Notes: a model not told the origin generated them from the letters alone. A DNA stretch of 64,000 bases from Hemibagrus wyckioides (GCF_019097595.1 NC_080723.1:13070011-13134010); one strand, 5' to 3'; counted from the first letter of the stretch, positions 23,695 through 36,064 are shown. A program made the numbers and translations.

Positions 23695-25738
23695 ACTACT
23701 GATATCAACGCCCTTGTAATTACATAACAGTTAGAGGAAATGCACTACTATTTGTTTCTCTCTACACCAGCTGTTTCTTCAAAGAAATAAAATTCAAAGG
23801 AATTTTAAGGAAATAATTTATAATATTGCAAGTATTTTTTACACGCTATTCCCACTCCCTCAGCCACAATACAGACTAGCTGTTGACATGCAGCTGACAC
23901 ACGGTACAGCGGAATATGCAAGATATCAAAGTGTACATGGTTTGGCCAGCTTGATGCTCCAAAGCATTTCCAGAGCCATAAAAGACTAGATAAATTGATA
24001 AAAGGCATGATATGTATTTTGTTGCACTACAGATACTGCTTCCAATCATCCAGTTTTATGTTTAGCTGTTAAACGTTATCCAACATTGATGGGCTGAAAA
24101 GATGCTAATTAAAGCGATACAGGGCAGCGTCTGTTGTAGATCAATGGGCACTAGGGAAATAAAATTTCTTTGTAATGGTTAGTCATTTGTTTCACTGAGG
24201 CACTGAGATTGAGGGGATCATAATATTTTTAGCCTGTGATGCAGGGAGTATGTACCACATGTAGGACCCCTGAGAAACGTTTTGGGTCTGCGGATCGAAC
24301 TGTAGTCTCCTTTTACTTTTGTTGTCACTCTTCAGCTATTCAAGCTATTTCATTTAAGGCTGTTCTGACACCACATATGCAACAACAAGGTCCCAGATGA
24401 GTTTATACAGTAGAAATCAACAGAATTTAGTTTTGAAGTAAGGGAATAGGCAACTGTAGACAAAAAAAAAAATCCCAGTTGGTTTATACTTCTAAAGTTT
24501 GGTGTGTGGTGTGGTCTAATAGACTGTGGCTCGATGAAATGCCCACACATCTGCAAGAAGAAGAGGTACCAGGGCAATTCCTTAATTTTTTTTTAATGAA
24601 GCTGATAGTGGAGCTTACATAAATACAAAAAGAATGCAGTGATCATTAAAAAAACCTGACGGTCATGGAAAAAAGTCTACAACCTCTACACTTCATTTGA
24701 CTCAATCCTGAACTTTCCATTGCTTTTCCAAGAACTCTTAAGGACTTCACTAAGGAGTCACTAGTGCAATAAATTTCGCATTCACCATTCACGTTTTAGA
24801 CAATACGAAAAAGATGCACAGGAACTGTGACAGGGACTGATCACTTGGAGCGGTGGGCTTAAAGTTCGATCTTTAAGCCCACTTTAAGGGCTTAAAGTAG
24901 AATCTGGAAAGTGAAAAAGCACAGGGAATGAAAAGAAAAGAGCATTAGGGAGGGGGAAAAAAAGCGTAGAGACAGAAACATCTGTATCACAGATATCTCA
25001 GAGTCATGTAAAGCCAAGTAATGGGTTTTAATGAGTGAGGCAGCAAGCTTTCTGTCAGTCTCACTTGCCTTCTTAGAGCACTATAGATATCTAGAGCATG
25101 TAACATGGGACAGACAGTAACAAAAACACAAACATGGACATTGCAATACAGAAATTTCCCGCAGCTATTCCAAGCACAACAGTGTAAAATCAGCTCCCCA
25201 AAAAATATGATAAAAGGAAAGAGCGTATAAAAGAGAAATCAAATATATATATAAAAAAAATATGAAAGCCTCAGTGAATGTCCATGTGATACTCTGGTGT
25301 TATGGATGGCAGACAGCAACATTTTCCTATTGTTTTTCTCCACTCTGCAAGTCGCCGACATTAAAAGTTCAGGCATGATAAAATCCCATCATGTAAAGCT
25401 GTTAATTGCTCAGAATTCAAACAAAAAAAAAATAGGAACAAAAAGAAAGAGAGGTTGTGGTTCTGGTGAGCAGATGGATGGAAAAAGATACTGCACTAGT
25501 TCACTGGGGCTGTTTTCAATAGTCAATGTTTAAAGATTCTTCATTTCAAATAACCGAGATCTGCAAAGCCTTTTAATTCGTTTTAAATGTGACACTATTA
25601 TTTTGCTATTGCACACAGAAATTACGGATATTACAGATGTGTTGGAGATATTTATCCCGCATATACAAAATCTGTTTGGAGACCTGTGAACACAGAATTA
25701 TACGCTGTTTTAGCCTGTAAAATGTTTCACTCCACACA
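23695..25738. other. unique sequence with a small perfect hairpin
   Basis: No gene or repeat family recognised. GTGGGCTTAAAG at 24853-24864 and its exact complement at 24871-24882 form a 12-bp stem with a 6-base loop, and a third partial copy (AAGGGCTTAAAG) follows at 24886-24897. AT-rich simple sequence lies near 25240-25262. Confidence 0.45.
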
Positions 25739-25820
25739 CCAGGGCATGAAAAAAGGATATTGCACATATGCTTCAGTCAATAAAGCATCTGTGTAATATC
25801 CTTTTGTGCTATAGTGCTGG
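25739..25820 (+). ncRNA. candidate hairpin RNA (pre-miRNA-like)
   Basis: Two 23-base arms (25751-25773 and 25783-25805) are reverse complementary except for one G-U wobble and one mismatch, with a 9-base loop (CAGTCAATA). Below the main stem, after a 3-base bulge, GCAT (25744-25747) can pair with GTGC (25806-25809), and CCAG (25739-25742) with CTGG (25817-25820), giving a total of about 82 nt, typical of an animal pre-miRNA. The 5' arm contains TATTGCACAT (25759-25768). This includes the AUUGCAC seed of the miR-25/32/92 group and, from memory, equals the first ten bases of miR-32-5p. Downstream bases differ from known members. It could instead be a palindromic transposon scar, and expression is unknown. 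The complementary strand would also fold. Confidence 0.4.
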
Positions 25821-26037
25821 AACAGAAGGCTGTAGCGAAGACTAAATATTAAGGCATCGGAAAGACGTCTCTGTGTGGAAGTCTCGTTGGCATGATTAGA
25901 ACGTTATTAAAGGCTCCCAGTTAGCCCAACCAAAATAAACTTGGCCAGCATGAAGTCATAAAAAATCATTAATGATGGGAGCTTTGAGAAGGAAGAAGAC
26001 AAGCGGTTAGGAGATATGTTTCAATATATATCAGTGC
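25821..26037. other. unique sequence
   Basis: Dense, high-complexity sequence with no repeat recognised; nothing more can be said by eye. Confidence 0.35.
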
Positions 26038-26073
26038 TGAGAGAGAGAGAGAGAGAGAGCGAGCGAGAGAGAC
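26038..26073. repeat. (GA)n microsatellite
   Basis: GA run with GCGA interruptions at its right end. Confidence 0.9.
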
Positions 26074-26805
26074 AAGTTCAGACTGAGACTAATCATGTAC
26101 AAGAGCTGGGATCAAAGTCTCAACAGATCTCTCACCTGGATTTACCTGTAGTCAGAGCCAATATCTTCAGGATAGACGCTAAAGTACTTCATTTACATTT
26201 AGGGAATGACATCTGTATGGAGGTGTTTGAGATGGCGCTTTAGGACATAACGAGCTGCAGATTTTTTTTCCATATTAATCTGCTGCAGAGTTGTAGTTGT
26301 GGATCTGATTGTAAGGGAACACAACTGATCAGATCTAACACATATGAGTGCTGTGGAGAGTTGGTACAGAGGGACACTGACATAACTCTGCTAACTCTGG
26401 GGCCTGTCCAGCTCCATTCTCACAGAGATCTAAAGACAGGCTGGCCTCATTTCCAGAAGATACAGTCAGCTGCGACCGTGCAGTGCAGTGGGTCGAGCTT
26501 AGAAGCAGCTGAGGAACCTTTATATATTTTCCATCCACTGTTTTTCACAGTTTGTCAACTGTAAATGTCTATACCTGAGAAGATGGGTATGTTTCGGAGG
26601 TGAGGTGAGATAGTAATGAAACACCTATCATGAAACTCATGCACTGTATCTGCTCAGACATTTTCGAGCATTTTGATAAATGAAATAAATAGAATTCAAG
26701 AGAGATGAGTGACAGAAGAAGAAAAAAACAAAGAAAAGAAAGAGATTAAAGAGGGATACAGCCATGTGCTTTAGCAATCTACATCTAAACTAAATTAGTG
26801 CACTC

Positions 26806-26828
26806 CTCTCTCTCTCTCTCTCTCTCTT
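26806..26828. repeat. (CT)n microsatellite
   Basis: About 11 CT units. Confidence 0.9.
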
Positions 26829-29800
26829 CAAATGACAATGGCCCTTTTCATGGGACCAGTCACCCATAGCCCATGCTGACGTGCAGGTCATGGCCTTTTT
26901 TCTTCAAAGCATGGTATGTCTGTAAGACTCATTATTACCTTCCCATGCCATGGCCAAGAGCATGTTCCCACTGGCCAGGCAACTGGGAATTACAGCGTTC
27001 TAATAAAGACAGGGATATGTGACACCAGAAACACGGTGGGATTAAACTCAACTGCCTGCATAATTAGGCTCAAATTAACACCAGGCAAAAAAGGTACATT
27101 GTGAAAAGGGGATGTTTGTAAAGTGGAAGTGTATGTATGCGCATATACATGTGTTTCCCCTGGGGTTGGAAGTTACTGAAGACCAGATAAAATAACAGAT
27201 CGTACAGATCACAGTCATGACGACCGTGCAGTTGCCCGAAAAAGGCTTCTGATGAACAGAAAAAAAAAAGCATTTCACCTTTCTATGATGCATGGTCTTC
27301 ACTTCCTGGAGGGTGCTTATACAACTAGTTCTAGGTCAAGGACTACTGGTCATGGGTGGCTTACACTACTTCCTGGTACTAAACTACTTCCAGGTCCTGA
27401 ATTCCAGATTCAGCTGTTGCTCAAAAAAAGTAAACTTTATCACAATTTTCTAAATCCTAAAGGCTGCAATCTGACTGGATAGTCACATATCCATGTACTG
27501 TAAACACTTTACTGGAGAAATATCCAGACTCCAGCAATTACCAATGACAGATACACCGTTGGTACATGCTTGAAAAGCTAGAAATGAAAAGTGTGCTATT
27601 AACCAAAATGTCTGCCATTAATTCTGTGCAAACGACTCTTTTGACTCAAGTTTTGCCATCATAAACGGAACAACAGTCTTTGGGTAACACACAGCAGCAG
27701 GTTTCATACACAGCTGGGGCAGTTTTCTATCATTGGTGCTGGAATGTTTTCACACCCAAGGTTTTAACAGTGTGCCTACTGTGAGGATTTAGATACACAT
27801 ACAGAATTGAGAATTTCATTTTGGGGTCTGAAACAAATCAAATGCTGTTAGGCTTTCCCATGGGCAAACAGGATATACTTACCTGTACTGTACATACACA
27901 CAAATGCCAAACACACACATGTATGTTTATATAGACATCGGACACGCACACGTGTATACACACAAGGCAGTAATTAATTACATAAGACGTAGCACAGATG
28001 CACCTTAAGCCTTCATGGCACTTCCTGATGGAAACCTGTGATCTGGAATCTCATTCATAAAACTAGCACACTGGCAATATTGTTACAGCAGTGCATGAGT
28101 GAACCTCCTCAGTATTCATATTCATGAACAAAACTACATTTGAAATATCAACACTACCACTGCTGCAACCTTCATCCTGCTCTGTACTTATCACTGCTGA
28201 TGAATTCTATAAATAAAAGTATTTGTCTAAAAGCCAAAAAAGTAATTTAACTGTCTGGCCTGACTCACTGCTGACAGTTTTATATTGCCTACATATATTA
28301 ACTCTCATTTATTCATTCATCTGCAGTAATCACTCTTTCCTGAGCTACAGTGGCTCCAGAGCCTTTCCCCAGGAATCCTTGTTATGGAGCAGGAATACAC
28401 ACTGGCTGGATATTTGCTAATCACAAGTCATTTATTCTCGCTCAAGTAGCTCTTACTCACTTTTTCTTTTTCTCACTTTTTAATTTAACATGCATTTTTT
28501 ACTGTATGAATCATTCTCACTGGCTAGTGAACCTCAGGCGATGACATGATGAATTGATGTCCAGGAGCTGATTAACTCAGCTATGGATATAATGATCCAA
28601 TCAAAAAACGTGTTTGGATTTGGATCGAGGCTTTGCATTTGGAAACCGGTATGGAAGCACTGAACAGAGAGAAAATTCAGTCCTTATTTATTGCTTTTTT
28701 TGTGCTAACATCCCAGTACATTTTATAGAATCCAACCTTGACAAACTAAGACACCTTTTCATAAACCTATTGTCTCTAAGTGTGCGGGATGAGCACGCAA
28801 AGTATGTGTGCATTAGTCGCACCTGGGAGAATTCATTAGAGTTTACCCAACCAGAGAGCCATTAACACACGCCCCGGGCTCCCATCCCTATACAAGCACT
28901 GTATAGGACCTATTAAAAATCAGAGCATGGCCCTGAGCCAAGCACATACATTCAACAACACATATAAAAGCCAGCAGATTTTACAGACAATAAGACTGAC
29001 AGATGTAATAAGTAATGCTTTGTGATGATATCCGGTGACGGGTGTACATTATGTGCTACTGGTTTTTTCATAAACAGAGAAGAAGCTCACAGGACTGGAC
29101 TCACTCACCCCCTGCCTCTCTACTATTTATAGGTTCTGGGTACTGTGTGTCTCATCACAAAAATCTCTTAAATGGTGCAATTAAACACCAATTTTACAGA
29201 CACTACACATCTGCATGTTTCTTAAGCGTTTTCTCCCAATTGCCAGTTCCTAAATACTAATTCTCATCTATAACTGAAGAGCAAATACTAACATATGCTT
29301 TCTGAGACAAAGAACTCTAACTGCTATTTTCTGCGTACATTAACCAACAGATGCCTGTAATTGGCCAGGGTTAAGAGAAGAAGAACTTCTTTTCTAGCCA
29401 GAGAGTAGCCAATTGTGCTTTCTTGGGCTGTAGGCCAAGACATTGGCATTTGAAGCAAATTGAACACATAATCTAATCTCAGTAGGACAAATGCTTTGAC
29501 TGTTGCACGGTTATATAGTAGAGAATATATAGCATGTGGTGGCCTGGGAGAACTCTTCACCTGGTGACATTCTATAGATAGGACTACATAAACTTCTGAA
29601 AACTACAGCTGAAAGCTGAACCCATCACGTCACTATCTGATTACAAGCTGGACTTATCTTTCTTATGCAATCCGATTAGATCAAAGTGTGACATCCATTG
29701 TATGAGGAAATCACAGTTAGCTGGAAGGTCCTGTGTTTTTAGGAAGTCTGACAATTTTACATCATTTGTTATTCTGGATCTCTATCTATTTGATGTGATT

Positions 29801-32069
29801 GATATGATTTTAACAGGAAGACAGTCTACATTAAAAAATAAACACGAACATTAAGACCATTTCCTAAATCTGAGCTGTCAAAATATATTACAGTCAGAAG
29901 AACCATGTCATTTTTGGCTGTTTGCCAGAATGAAGCCACAGCATTAGATGGCAGATTTTCTACACACAGATTTGGCAGAGTGCTACACATATGAAAGCTA
30001 TTTTATACCAAAGCTTCACATAACGTATTTAGGACGGTAGGGTGCGAGATAGCCGAGTTACGGCTCACAGCAATGCTGGTAATAGTCAAAACGTTATAGT
30101 TACAGTAAGGCATGGTTATTGCACTTTGTGGTCCTGAATTGGCTGAACAACAATATTGCAACGGTTTATAGTTAATGGCTCGCACATGCGTGGGTGAAAA
30201 GCAGCAGCTTGACAGCTTTGGGATGGAAACAGGATATCCCAGATCTGGGATAGAAACTTTTTAGAGACATTTCATGCGTATATTTTTATTCAATTATTTA
30301 TTTAAGTTTAATTGAACTAGGCTAGGCAGTGTGAGCCTCCCACTTGGCAATGTGCATTTGCAAACTCTTTGTTTATTTGCTTCAAAACTGGAATAAAACC
30401 CAAATATAGTTTCTGCTTTGTTTTTGCTCTCACTGAGCTGTGCAGCCCTGAAACGTGTGTAATGTAACTTGAAATGTTTATTGATGAGGAGGAATACGGC
30501 AACATTCTGAACTTGGAATAATCGTTCGGTTGAGCTTCTCGTCGGAAAATCACACATAACAATTCCCAGCCTACATGAAGGCAGCGTTAGCATGTGACAG
30601 CCTCATTCCACATGCAGCACAAGTCATTTCACGGCAAACAGAATATAACAGAAGCTGCTCGAGAGCTCTGCGAGATGAAATTAAACAAATTCATATGTTG
30701 CCACGCTGTGCTGAGATGTATGCTGTGAAATGCAGACCCACCATTTTTTGTAAACTTTGTTTTACTGCTGACTTCCTCAAAATATACGAAGTTCATGCAA
30801 AGTGAAGCGGCATGGCACTGAAATGGATGAGATTAAATGCATGGATTCCACTGCAGAAGAGGGGTTTGCCACATTTGATTAAGTTCATATGGAATTGGGT
30901 AATGTTGATGAAGTCATACACATTTCATCCTCCAACCCCAAGTTTTAATTTTTCCCCTCTAAATGGGAGTTTTACTCCAGTACACAACTCATCAATCAAC
31001 TGGAGCTTGGGCGCAACAGCCAAGCCCTTTAAGACCAAAAGTGCACACATGCACACGTTTTGGGGTTTTTTTTTTCAGCCTGATTTTGCTCTTGTAGGCA
31101 AAAATCACACATCGTAAAAGACTTTTATGGTTGTAAGTTGAGATCGGAGGTGTTCGAATTCATAATATGATGTACTCACCAGTGGCTGCTTTAGTGTCAT
31201 TGCAACTTAAGACAGCCAACAACAAATTTCCCAAAAGTGTCCAGAATGTTTTATTAACATCTCTGATTGTGAGCATGGATACAACGCTTGACTAAAAGCC
31301 ACTGATAGGATGATGACACAAAACAAATGTTTCTATTTACACCACTTAAACAGTAATTAACACTTTGTACAGTAATTAACATAACATTAGGTGTCTTGCC
31401 GCATCAGCTGCGCAGATACCACACATGCTAATGAATGTCCATATATCCGTTACATAAAGCATATTTTCCACAAATAGCTTCAAAAGTATCTATGCGTTTC
31501 CTCTAGGCGTAACAGATGTGCAACTGCTGAATAAATTCAGCATACACTGACAGAGACTGAAGTTTCAATCTATTTACAGAACAATCACCAGTCCTCTGAA
31601 CGAACTTTCACAAAACCCTCATCTTATACTGTATAAAGGCCATGTTTCTGATTGCACAAGACTGTTTCTTTCTGCACAAAGCCCAGATCTCACTGATTAA
31701 TGATGTATCCAGAGCACAGTAATTGTATTTAATCACAAATCTACTTCTGGAGGATTCCCACTGTATAATCTGACACGGAGAAAAGGTTATCACACGGTCT
31801 TTTGTACAATATGGCAAAAAGATCATTTGCATGGCCTTGCATTGTGGGACGAGAAGTAACGTTAAACAGCTGCTGTAATCATACGGCCTAAACCTGACCC
31901 GAGTCAAAGCACTGGAAAGATATTAAACATTCTAATATGGCTCAATTATGTGATGTAGTTAAAGTTTTGGTTTTAAAAAGAGACAGCAAGAACTGCAAGA
32001 CACAATTTTACTAAAATCCCAAAGGTGATTTAAATAATTTACAATGGGAGTTTTATTTACAAAGAATAA
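26829..32069. other. unique sequence, no gene recognised
   Basis: More than 5 kb with no confident repeat family. It contains a CA-rich degenerate patch (about 27890-27970) and an 18-base perfect palindrome, TATCCCAGATCTGGGATA (30235-30252). Short open frames below 102 codons lie on both strands, none with a domain. This is one of the longest repeat-poor stretches of the window, so any conserved regulatory sequence is more likely here, but that cannot be seen without a second genome. Confidence 0.45.
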
Positions 32070-32331
32070 GGGGCCATTCTGTGTGGAGTTTGCAAGTTCT
32101 GCATGGGTTTACTCAGGGGTACTCTGGTTTCCTCCCAAAAACATGTATATTAGGTTGATTGGTAATTCTAAATTGCCCTTAGGATTGGTTGTCTGTCTAT
32201 ATGTGGCCCTGTGATGGACTGACCTGCCCTGCCTTTTGCCCAATATGTGCTGGGATAGGTGCCAGCAGATCCCCGTGACCCTAATTAGGAATAAAGCGGG
32301 TATAGAAAATGGATGGATGGAATTACTTGAA
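32070..32331 (+). mobile_element. tRNA-type SINE (family b), 5' truncated
   Basis: Recognised by its ordered blocks: TGTGGAGTTTGCAAGTTCTG, GGTACTCTGGTTTCCTCCCA, 'aacatgtatattaggttgat', GGCCCTGTGATGGACTGACC, 'gctgggataggtgccagcag', 'gaataaagcgggtatagaaa', and an ATGGATGGATGGA 3' tail. The tRNA-like head is missing. It is the best-preserved body of this family in the window. Confidence 0.8.
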
Positions 32332-33154
32332 TGTCATGACATACAAAACAATATGTAAATAGTGTTTTTGTTATTTGTTCTTGATTGCCATGGCAAATTC
32401 TCATTAAAAAATGAAACTTCAGAATGAATCTAGTGTAAACCTGATTAACGCTGGGGAGATGTGTGAACTGTAAGTAATAGGAATGCAAATTAAATGAGTG
32501 TATGCTTTGTTTACAAGGTATGGGTGAGGCTATATTTAGATGTAGTAAACAAAACTTGTGGTAAACAAATTATTAAGAAATGTTCTATAACTGCTTTGAG
32601 AAAAACATCTTTATTAAAACCTAGTGAATAATATCACTTTGCATTCAAGTTGTGAACATTGGCTTTGCAAATTCAGTACCTGCTCTTCAGTCATACTGCT
32701 TTCTTCTCCATTCCCAAGGTGCTCCAGGCCTTGAAGGCCCTGTTATTAGATCAACGGGAGTGGTTTTGTGGGTGTTTGCAAATGTTTTTACACACAAAAA
32801 CCAGCAAACCAGGCCCTAAATGTACAGACATTACGGGATTTGTAGTGCAGTTATGTGTAAGTTTGCTTTGTTCTCCTAAAGCTCCAGATCATGTCATGCT
32901 GAGCATCCTGTTTGACTCCAGGAAATTTCCCTTTGTTTAGAGAATGGTGAGAATGTGATGATGGACTCCAGAAGCTGCTTTCACAGCTCAAACATTCCCA
33001 AAAGTAACGCTGAACTTCTGGATAACTGCTACAATTTTTTTGGAACACTCATGTACAAGCAGTTCTATTAAAAAAAATAAATAAAACAAAATAAAAATAA
33101 AATAAAAACACCACACATGGTTTGGATCACTAATATGAGAAACTCAGGCTGACC
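32332..33154. other. unique sequence with A-rich simple repeat
   Basis: No gene recognised. An A-rich (AAAAT/AAAAC-type) simple repeat spans about 33068-33107. Confidence 0.45.
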
Positions 33155-33738
33155 TACATTATATGGCCAAAGGGTTTGTGGACTCCTGACCATCACTCAC
33201 ATATGCGTTTGATGAACATCCAATCCAGATTTATTCCCTTTTTGTTGATATAAAAACCTCCACTCTTCTGGGAAGGCTTTCCACTAGATTTTTTGTGGCT
33301 GTGAGAATTTGTGTTTATTCAGCAACAGGAGCATTATTGAGATTAGACACTGATGTTTGGTGAGGAGGTGTAGTCAGTGTTCCAGTTCATCCCAATGTTT
33401 TCAGTGAGGCTGAGGTCAGGGCTCTGTGCAGGACACTCAAGTTCTTCCACTCCAACCTTGGCAAACCATGACTTTGTGGAGCTTGTTAGCATTGTTATGC
33501 TGGAATAGGTTTGGGACTCTTAGTTCCATTGAAGGGAAATTGTTATGGTACAGCATACAGAGACATTCAGTACAGTTGTGGGCCATGTTTAAGACTCTGT
33601 TGGGCCACTGTTGGGCGATTGAGCAAGGCCTTTAACCCACCCTGCTCCAGGGGTCCTGTATCATAGCTGCCCCTGTGCTCTGACCCCAACTTCCTCAGCT
33701 GGGATATGTGAAGAAAAGAATTCCACGGGGCTGTAATG

Positions 33739-34268
33739 TACACTGATCAGGCATAACATTATGACCACTTGCCTTTTGCGTTTTGTGTTGGTCCCCCTTT
33801 TGCTGCCAAAACAGCCCTGAACCATCATGCACTGTGTATTCTGACACCTTTCTATCAGAACCAGCATTAACTTCTTCAGCAATCTGGGCAACAGTAGCTC
33901 GTCTGGGCCATCCTTTGCTGCCCACGTGCATCAGTTAGCTTTGGCCATTCATGACCCTGTAGCTGGTTGACCACTGTTCCTTCATTGGACCACTTTTGAT
34001 ATTTACTGACCACTGCAGACCGGGAACACCCCACAAGAGCTGCAGTTTTGGAGATGCTCTGATCCAGTCGTCTAGCCATCACAATTTGTCCCTTGTCAAA
34101 CACTCTCAAATCCTTACACTTGCCCATTTTTCCTGCTTCTAACACATCAACTTTGAGGACAAAATGTTGACTTGCTGCCTAATATATCCCACCCACTAAC
34201 AGGTACCATGATGAGGAGATCATCAGTGTTATTCACTTCACCTCTCAGTGCTCATAATGATCGGTGTA
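33739..34268 (-). mobile_element. internally deleted Tc1-like element (family 2), copy D
   Basis: The right (3') end, on the plus-strand left, is a perfect-looking TACACTGATCAGGCATAACA. The other end is shortened (CTCATAATGATCGGTGTA has lost about ten bases). Read on the minus strand it contains the left subterminal block with 'ctgttagtgggtgggatata', the transposase N-terminus and the same deletion junction as copies A-C (near 33820-33830). It is the longest copy at about 530 bases and lacks the 5' subterminal deletions of A and B. A small insertion, 'acgcaaaaggc', lies beside the right subterminal region. Confidence 0.85.
33876..34127 (-). pseudogene. broken transposase N-terminus in copy D
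   Basis: From the ATG at 34127-34125 the minus-strand frame reads [20 protein letters not shown] and then the helix-turn-helix segment [21 protein letters not shown] small deletion in the basic linker shifts the frame near residue 73 and it ends at 33876. The downstream part continues in another frame ([20 protein letters not shown]) to the deletion junction. No catalytic domain. Confidence 0.75.
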
Positions 34269-34374
34269 TATGTGGCAATAATAAAGGCTTTGTGCCCTCA
34301 TGTGTGCTTCCAACTTTGAGGCAGCAAAAAACAAAGAGATGGTCAGGTGTCCACACACTTTTGGCCATGTATAG

Positions 34375-35660
34375 TCAGTTAAGAACCAGTTAGAACAAAC
34401 TGATGTCTTATAGCTGAGGGACTATCCCAAAAAGGATCCACTGTAAGGGGAGTTTTTTTTAATCATGATCTCTGACTTGTAAATTTTTATAACAATTTGC
34501 AGAACAAATTAAAGTTATGGTCAGGAGCATAATGAGGCTTTGTATTTTTCTGGCAAAATCAACTTAATTTTAAATACGTCTGATCGTTTCATGAGATCGG
34601 GCTGTTTATATGTCAGAGAGTGTTTATATATCAGTGACTTATGTGACACACTTCACACTCAAAATAACTACAGCGTGCAATCATGGAGCGAATGTTCACT
34701 TGGGCTGGCACAAATAAACTCACGACAGGATCCTGATGAAATTATGCCTTATGAAATGGAAGCAGGCCAGACGCACAGCTGTGCATCAACGCCTCGGTGC
34801 GAGATTATTGAAATAGCTCATTTGGGTATGTTTGTATTTCGACTGCGGATGAGCAGTATTTGCCAGCGCTGAAACAATGTGTCCAGTGTGTAAGTTTCAT
34901 ACAGATGCTGCATCAACTGCATAATCATCTTCTTGCCAGAAAGGAAAGAAAGGAAAAACAAACTACTCACTAATCTCACTGCAAATTACGACCCAATCTG
35001 ATTAAACTCAACGAGTATATAACTGGTGAATAATATCAAAGGCGCGGAAAAGACAAAGAGAAGTCCTGTTGTGTTTCCCTAATTCAGTAAGTTTAGTGAG
35101 TCTCAGATGGAAAGTGTTTTTACTGTGCTAATTGAGTGCTAACAACATCCCTTTGCATGTAGTTAATTTACAGAACACTAAACCTTCCCATAAATGTCAC
35201 TGCTGAACATGCCTGCCTCATACCGACATCCCTGCTTCTGAATGCTGCCTGAAACTTTATACAAAATCTCTATTGTGTGATCACAGGAAAGCATGTTTGA
35301 TGCTTGAGAGTTAAAATATTGCCTTAGAAATGAATAGTTTATGAAACAATAACTGCTGACAGATCTGTCTATGTGGGAACTGCTGAAATCTTTCTTCCTA
35401 AGTCTCCGATTCTGTATTTCTAATTGAGGAGGGACTAAAATCTTAGCGACTTTATAACAGCAGAGACATTTGTAGAAACCGCAGCAAGTCTGCAAAGTGA
35501 ATAAACCTGTAGAACACACTGCATATAGTGTACTGTATGTACATTAAGCTGCATGAGAGCAAGATAATAAGAGGAAATGGTTTCAGTATGTGCCTGTGTG
35601 TATGTATCTGTTTTTATTTATGAGATGCCTGCCAGGGGGTAACTGTCTCGACACCTCCCT
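34375..35660. other. unique sequence, no gene recognised
   Basis: Frames of 110 codons (34540-34872, plus) and 113 codons (35519-35178, minus) have no recognised domain. No repeat family seen. Confidence 0.4.
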
Positions 35661-35699
35661 GAGAGAAAGAGAGAGAGTGTGTGTGTGTGTGTGTGTGTG
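35661..35699. repeat. (GA)n-(GT)n compound microsatellite
   Basis: A GA-rich run passes directly into about 11 GT units. Confidence 0.95.
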
Positions 35700-36036
35700 G
35701 GGCAATGGGAAGGGCATTGTTGTTGAATCTGGTTTGGTTTATGATGCACTTTAAAAATTAGGCGCATTTTAAAGCTGCTCTCACACGCTAAATTTTACTG
35801 CTTTCAAGCTTTCAAATTCTGGATGGAAATGTAGGAGACAGAAGTATAATATTGCAGCTGGCTGTGAAATTCAGTGCTGGGAAATAAAATAAGAAAAACA
35901 TAAATAACAGGCAAGTGAAGTGAAACAGTGGAAAATTACTGGAGTTTCTGCGTGGAACAGACAGAGCGGGTCAGAGACGATACACAGAAAAGCACAGTCA
36001 GTTCTATAGGTTCAAACGAGAGAATAAACAGGGGCA
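35700..36036. other. unique sequence
   Basis: Nothing recognised between the two microsatellites. Confidence 0.35.
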
Positions 36037-36064
36037 TCACACACACACACACACACACACACAC
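36037..36064. repeat. (CA)n microsatellite
   Basis: About 14 CA units. The 121-codon open frame that runs through it (35928-36293) has no domain and is not called. Confidence 0.95.

Larger units (their letters stand above)
33581..34298 (+). mobile_element. SINE 3' part (third SINE type), split by copy D
   Basis: Blocks: 'gattgagcaaggcctttaac', CTGCTCCAGGGGTCCTGTAT, CTGCCCCTGTGCTCTGACCC, 'gggatatgtgaagaaaagaa', then 'ctgtaatgta'. After the inserted element at 33739-34268 it resumes as 'tatgtggcaataataaaggc'. The join across the insertion recovers the continuous family tail, showing that copy D inserted into the SINE at a TA. The SINE in turn lies inside the Tc1-like element at 33155-34374. 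Confidence 0.7.
33155..34374. mobile_element. Tc1-like element (family 3) hosting two nested insertions
   Basis: The left end TACATTATATGGCCAAAGGG and the right end, 'cacacttttggccatgtata', are imperfect inverted repeats. The interior to about 33580 (for example AACCTCCACTCTTCTGGGAA and 'tccaccaacc'-like positions such as TTCCACTCCAACCTTGGCAA) matches a teleost Tc1-type family as I recall it, read antisense to its transposase. At about 33580 it is interrupted by SINE sequence, and it resumes at about 34299 with GTGTGCTTCCAACTTTGAGG. The internal transposase region is otherwise largely deleted. Non-autonomous. Confidence 0.7.
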
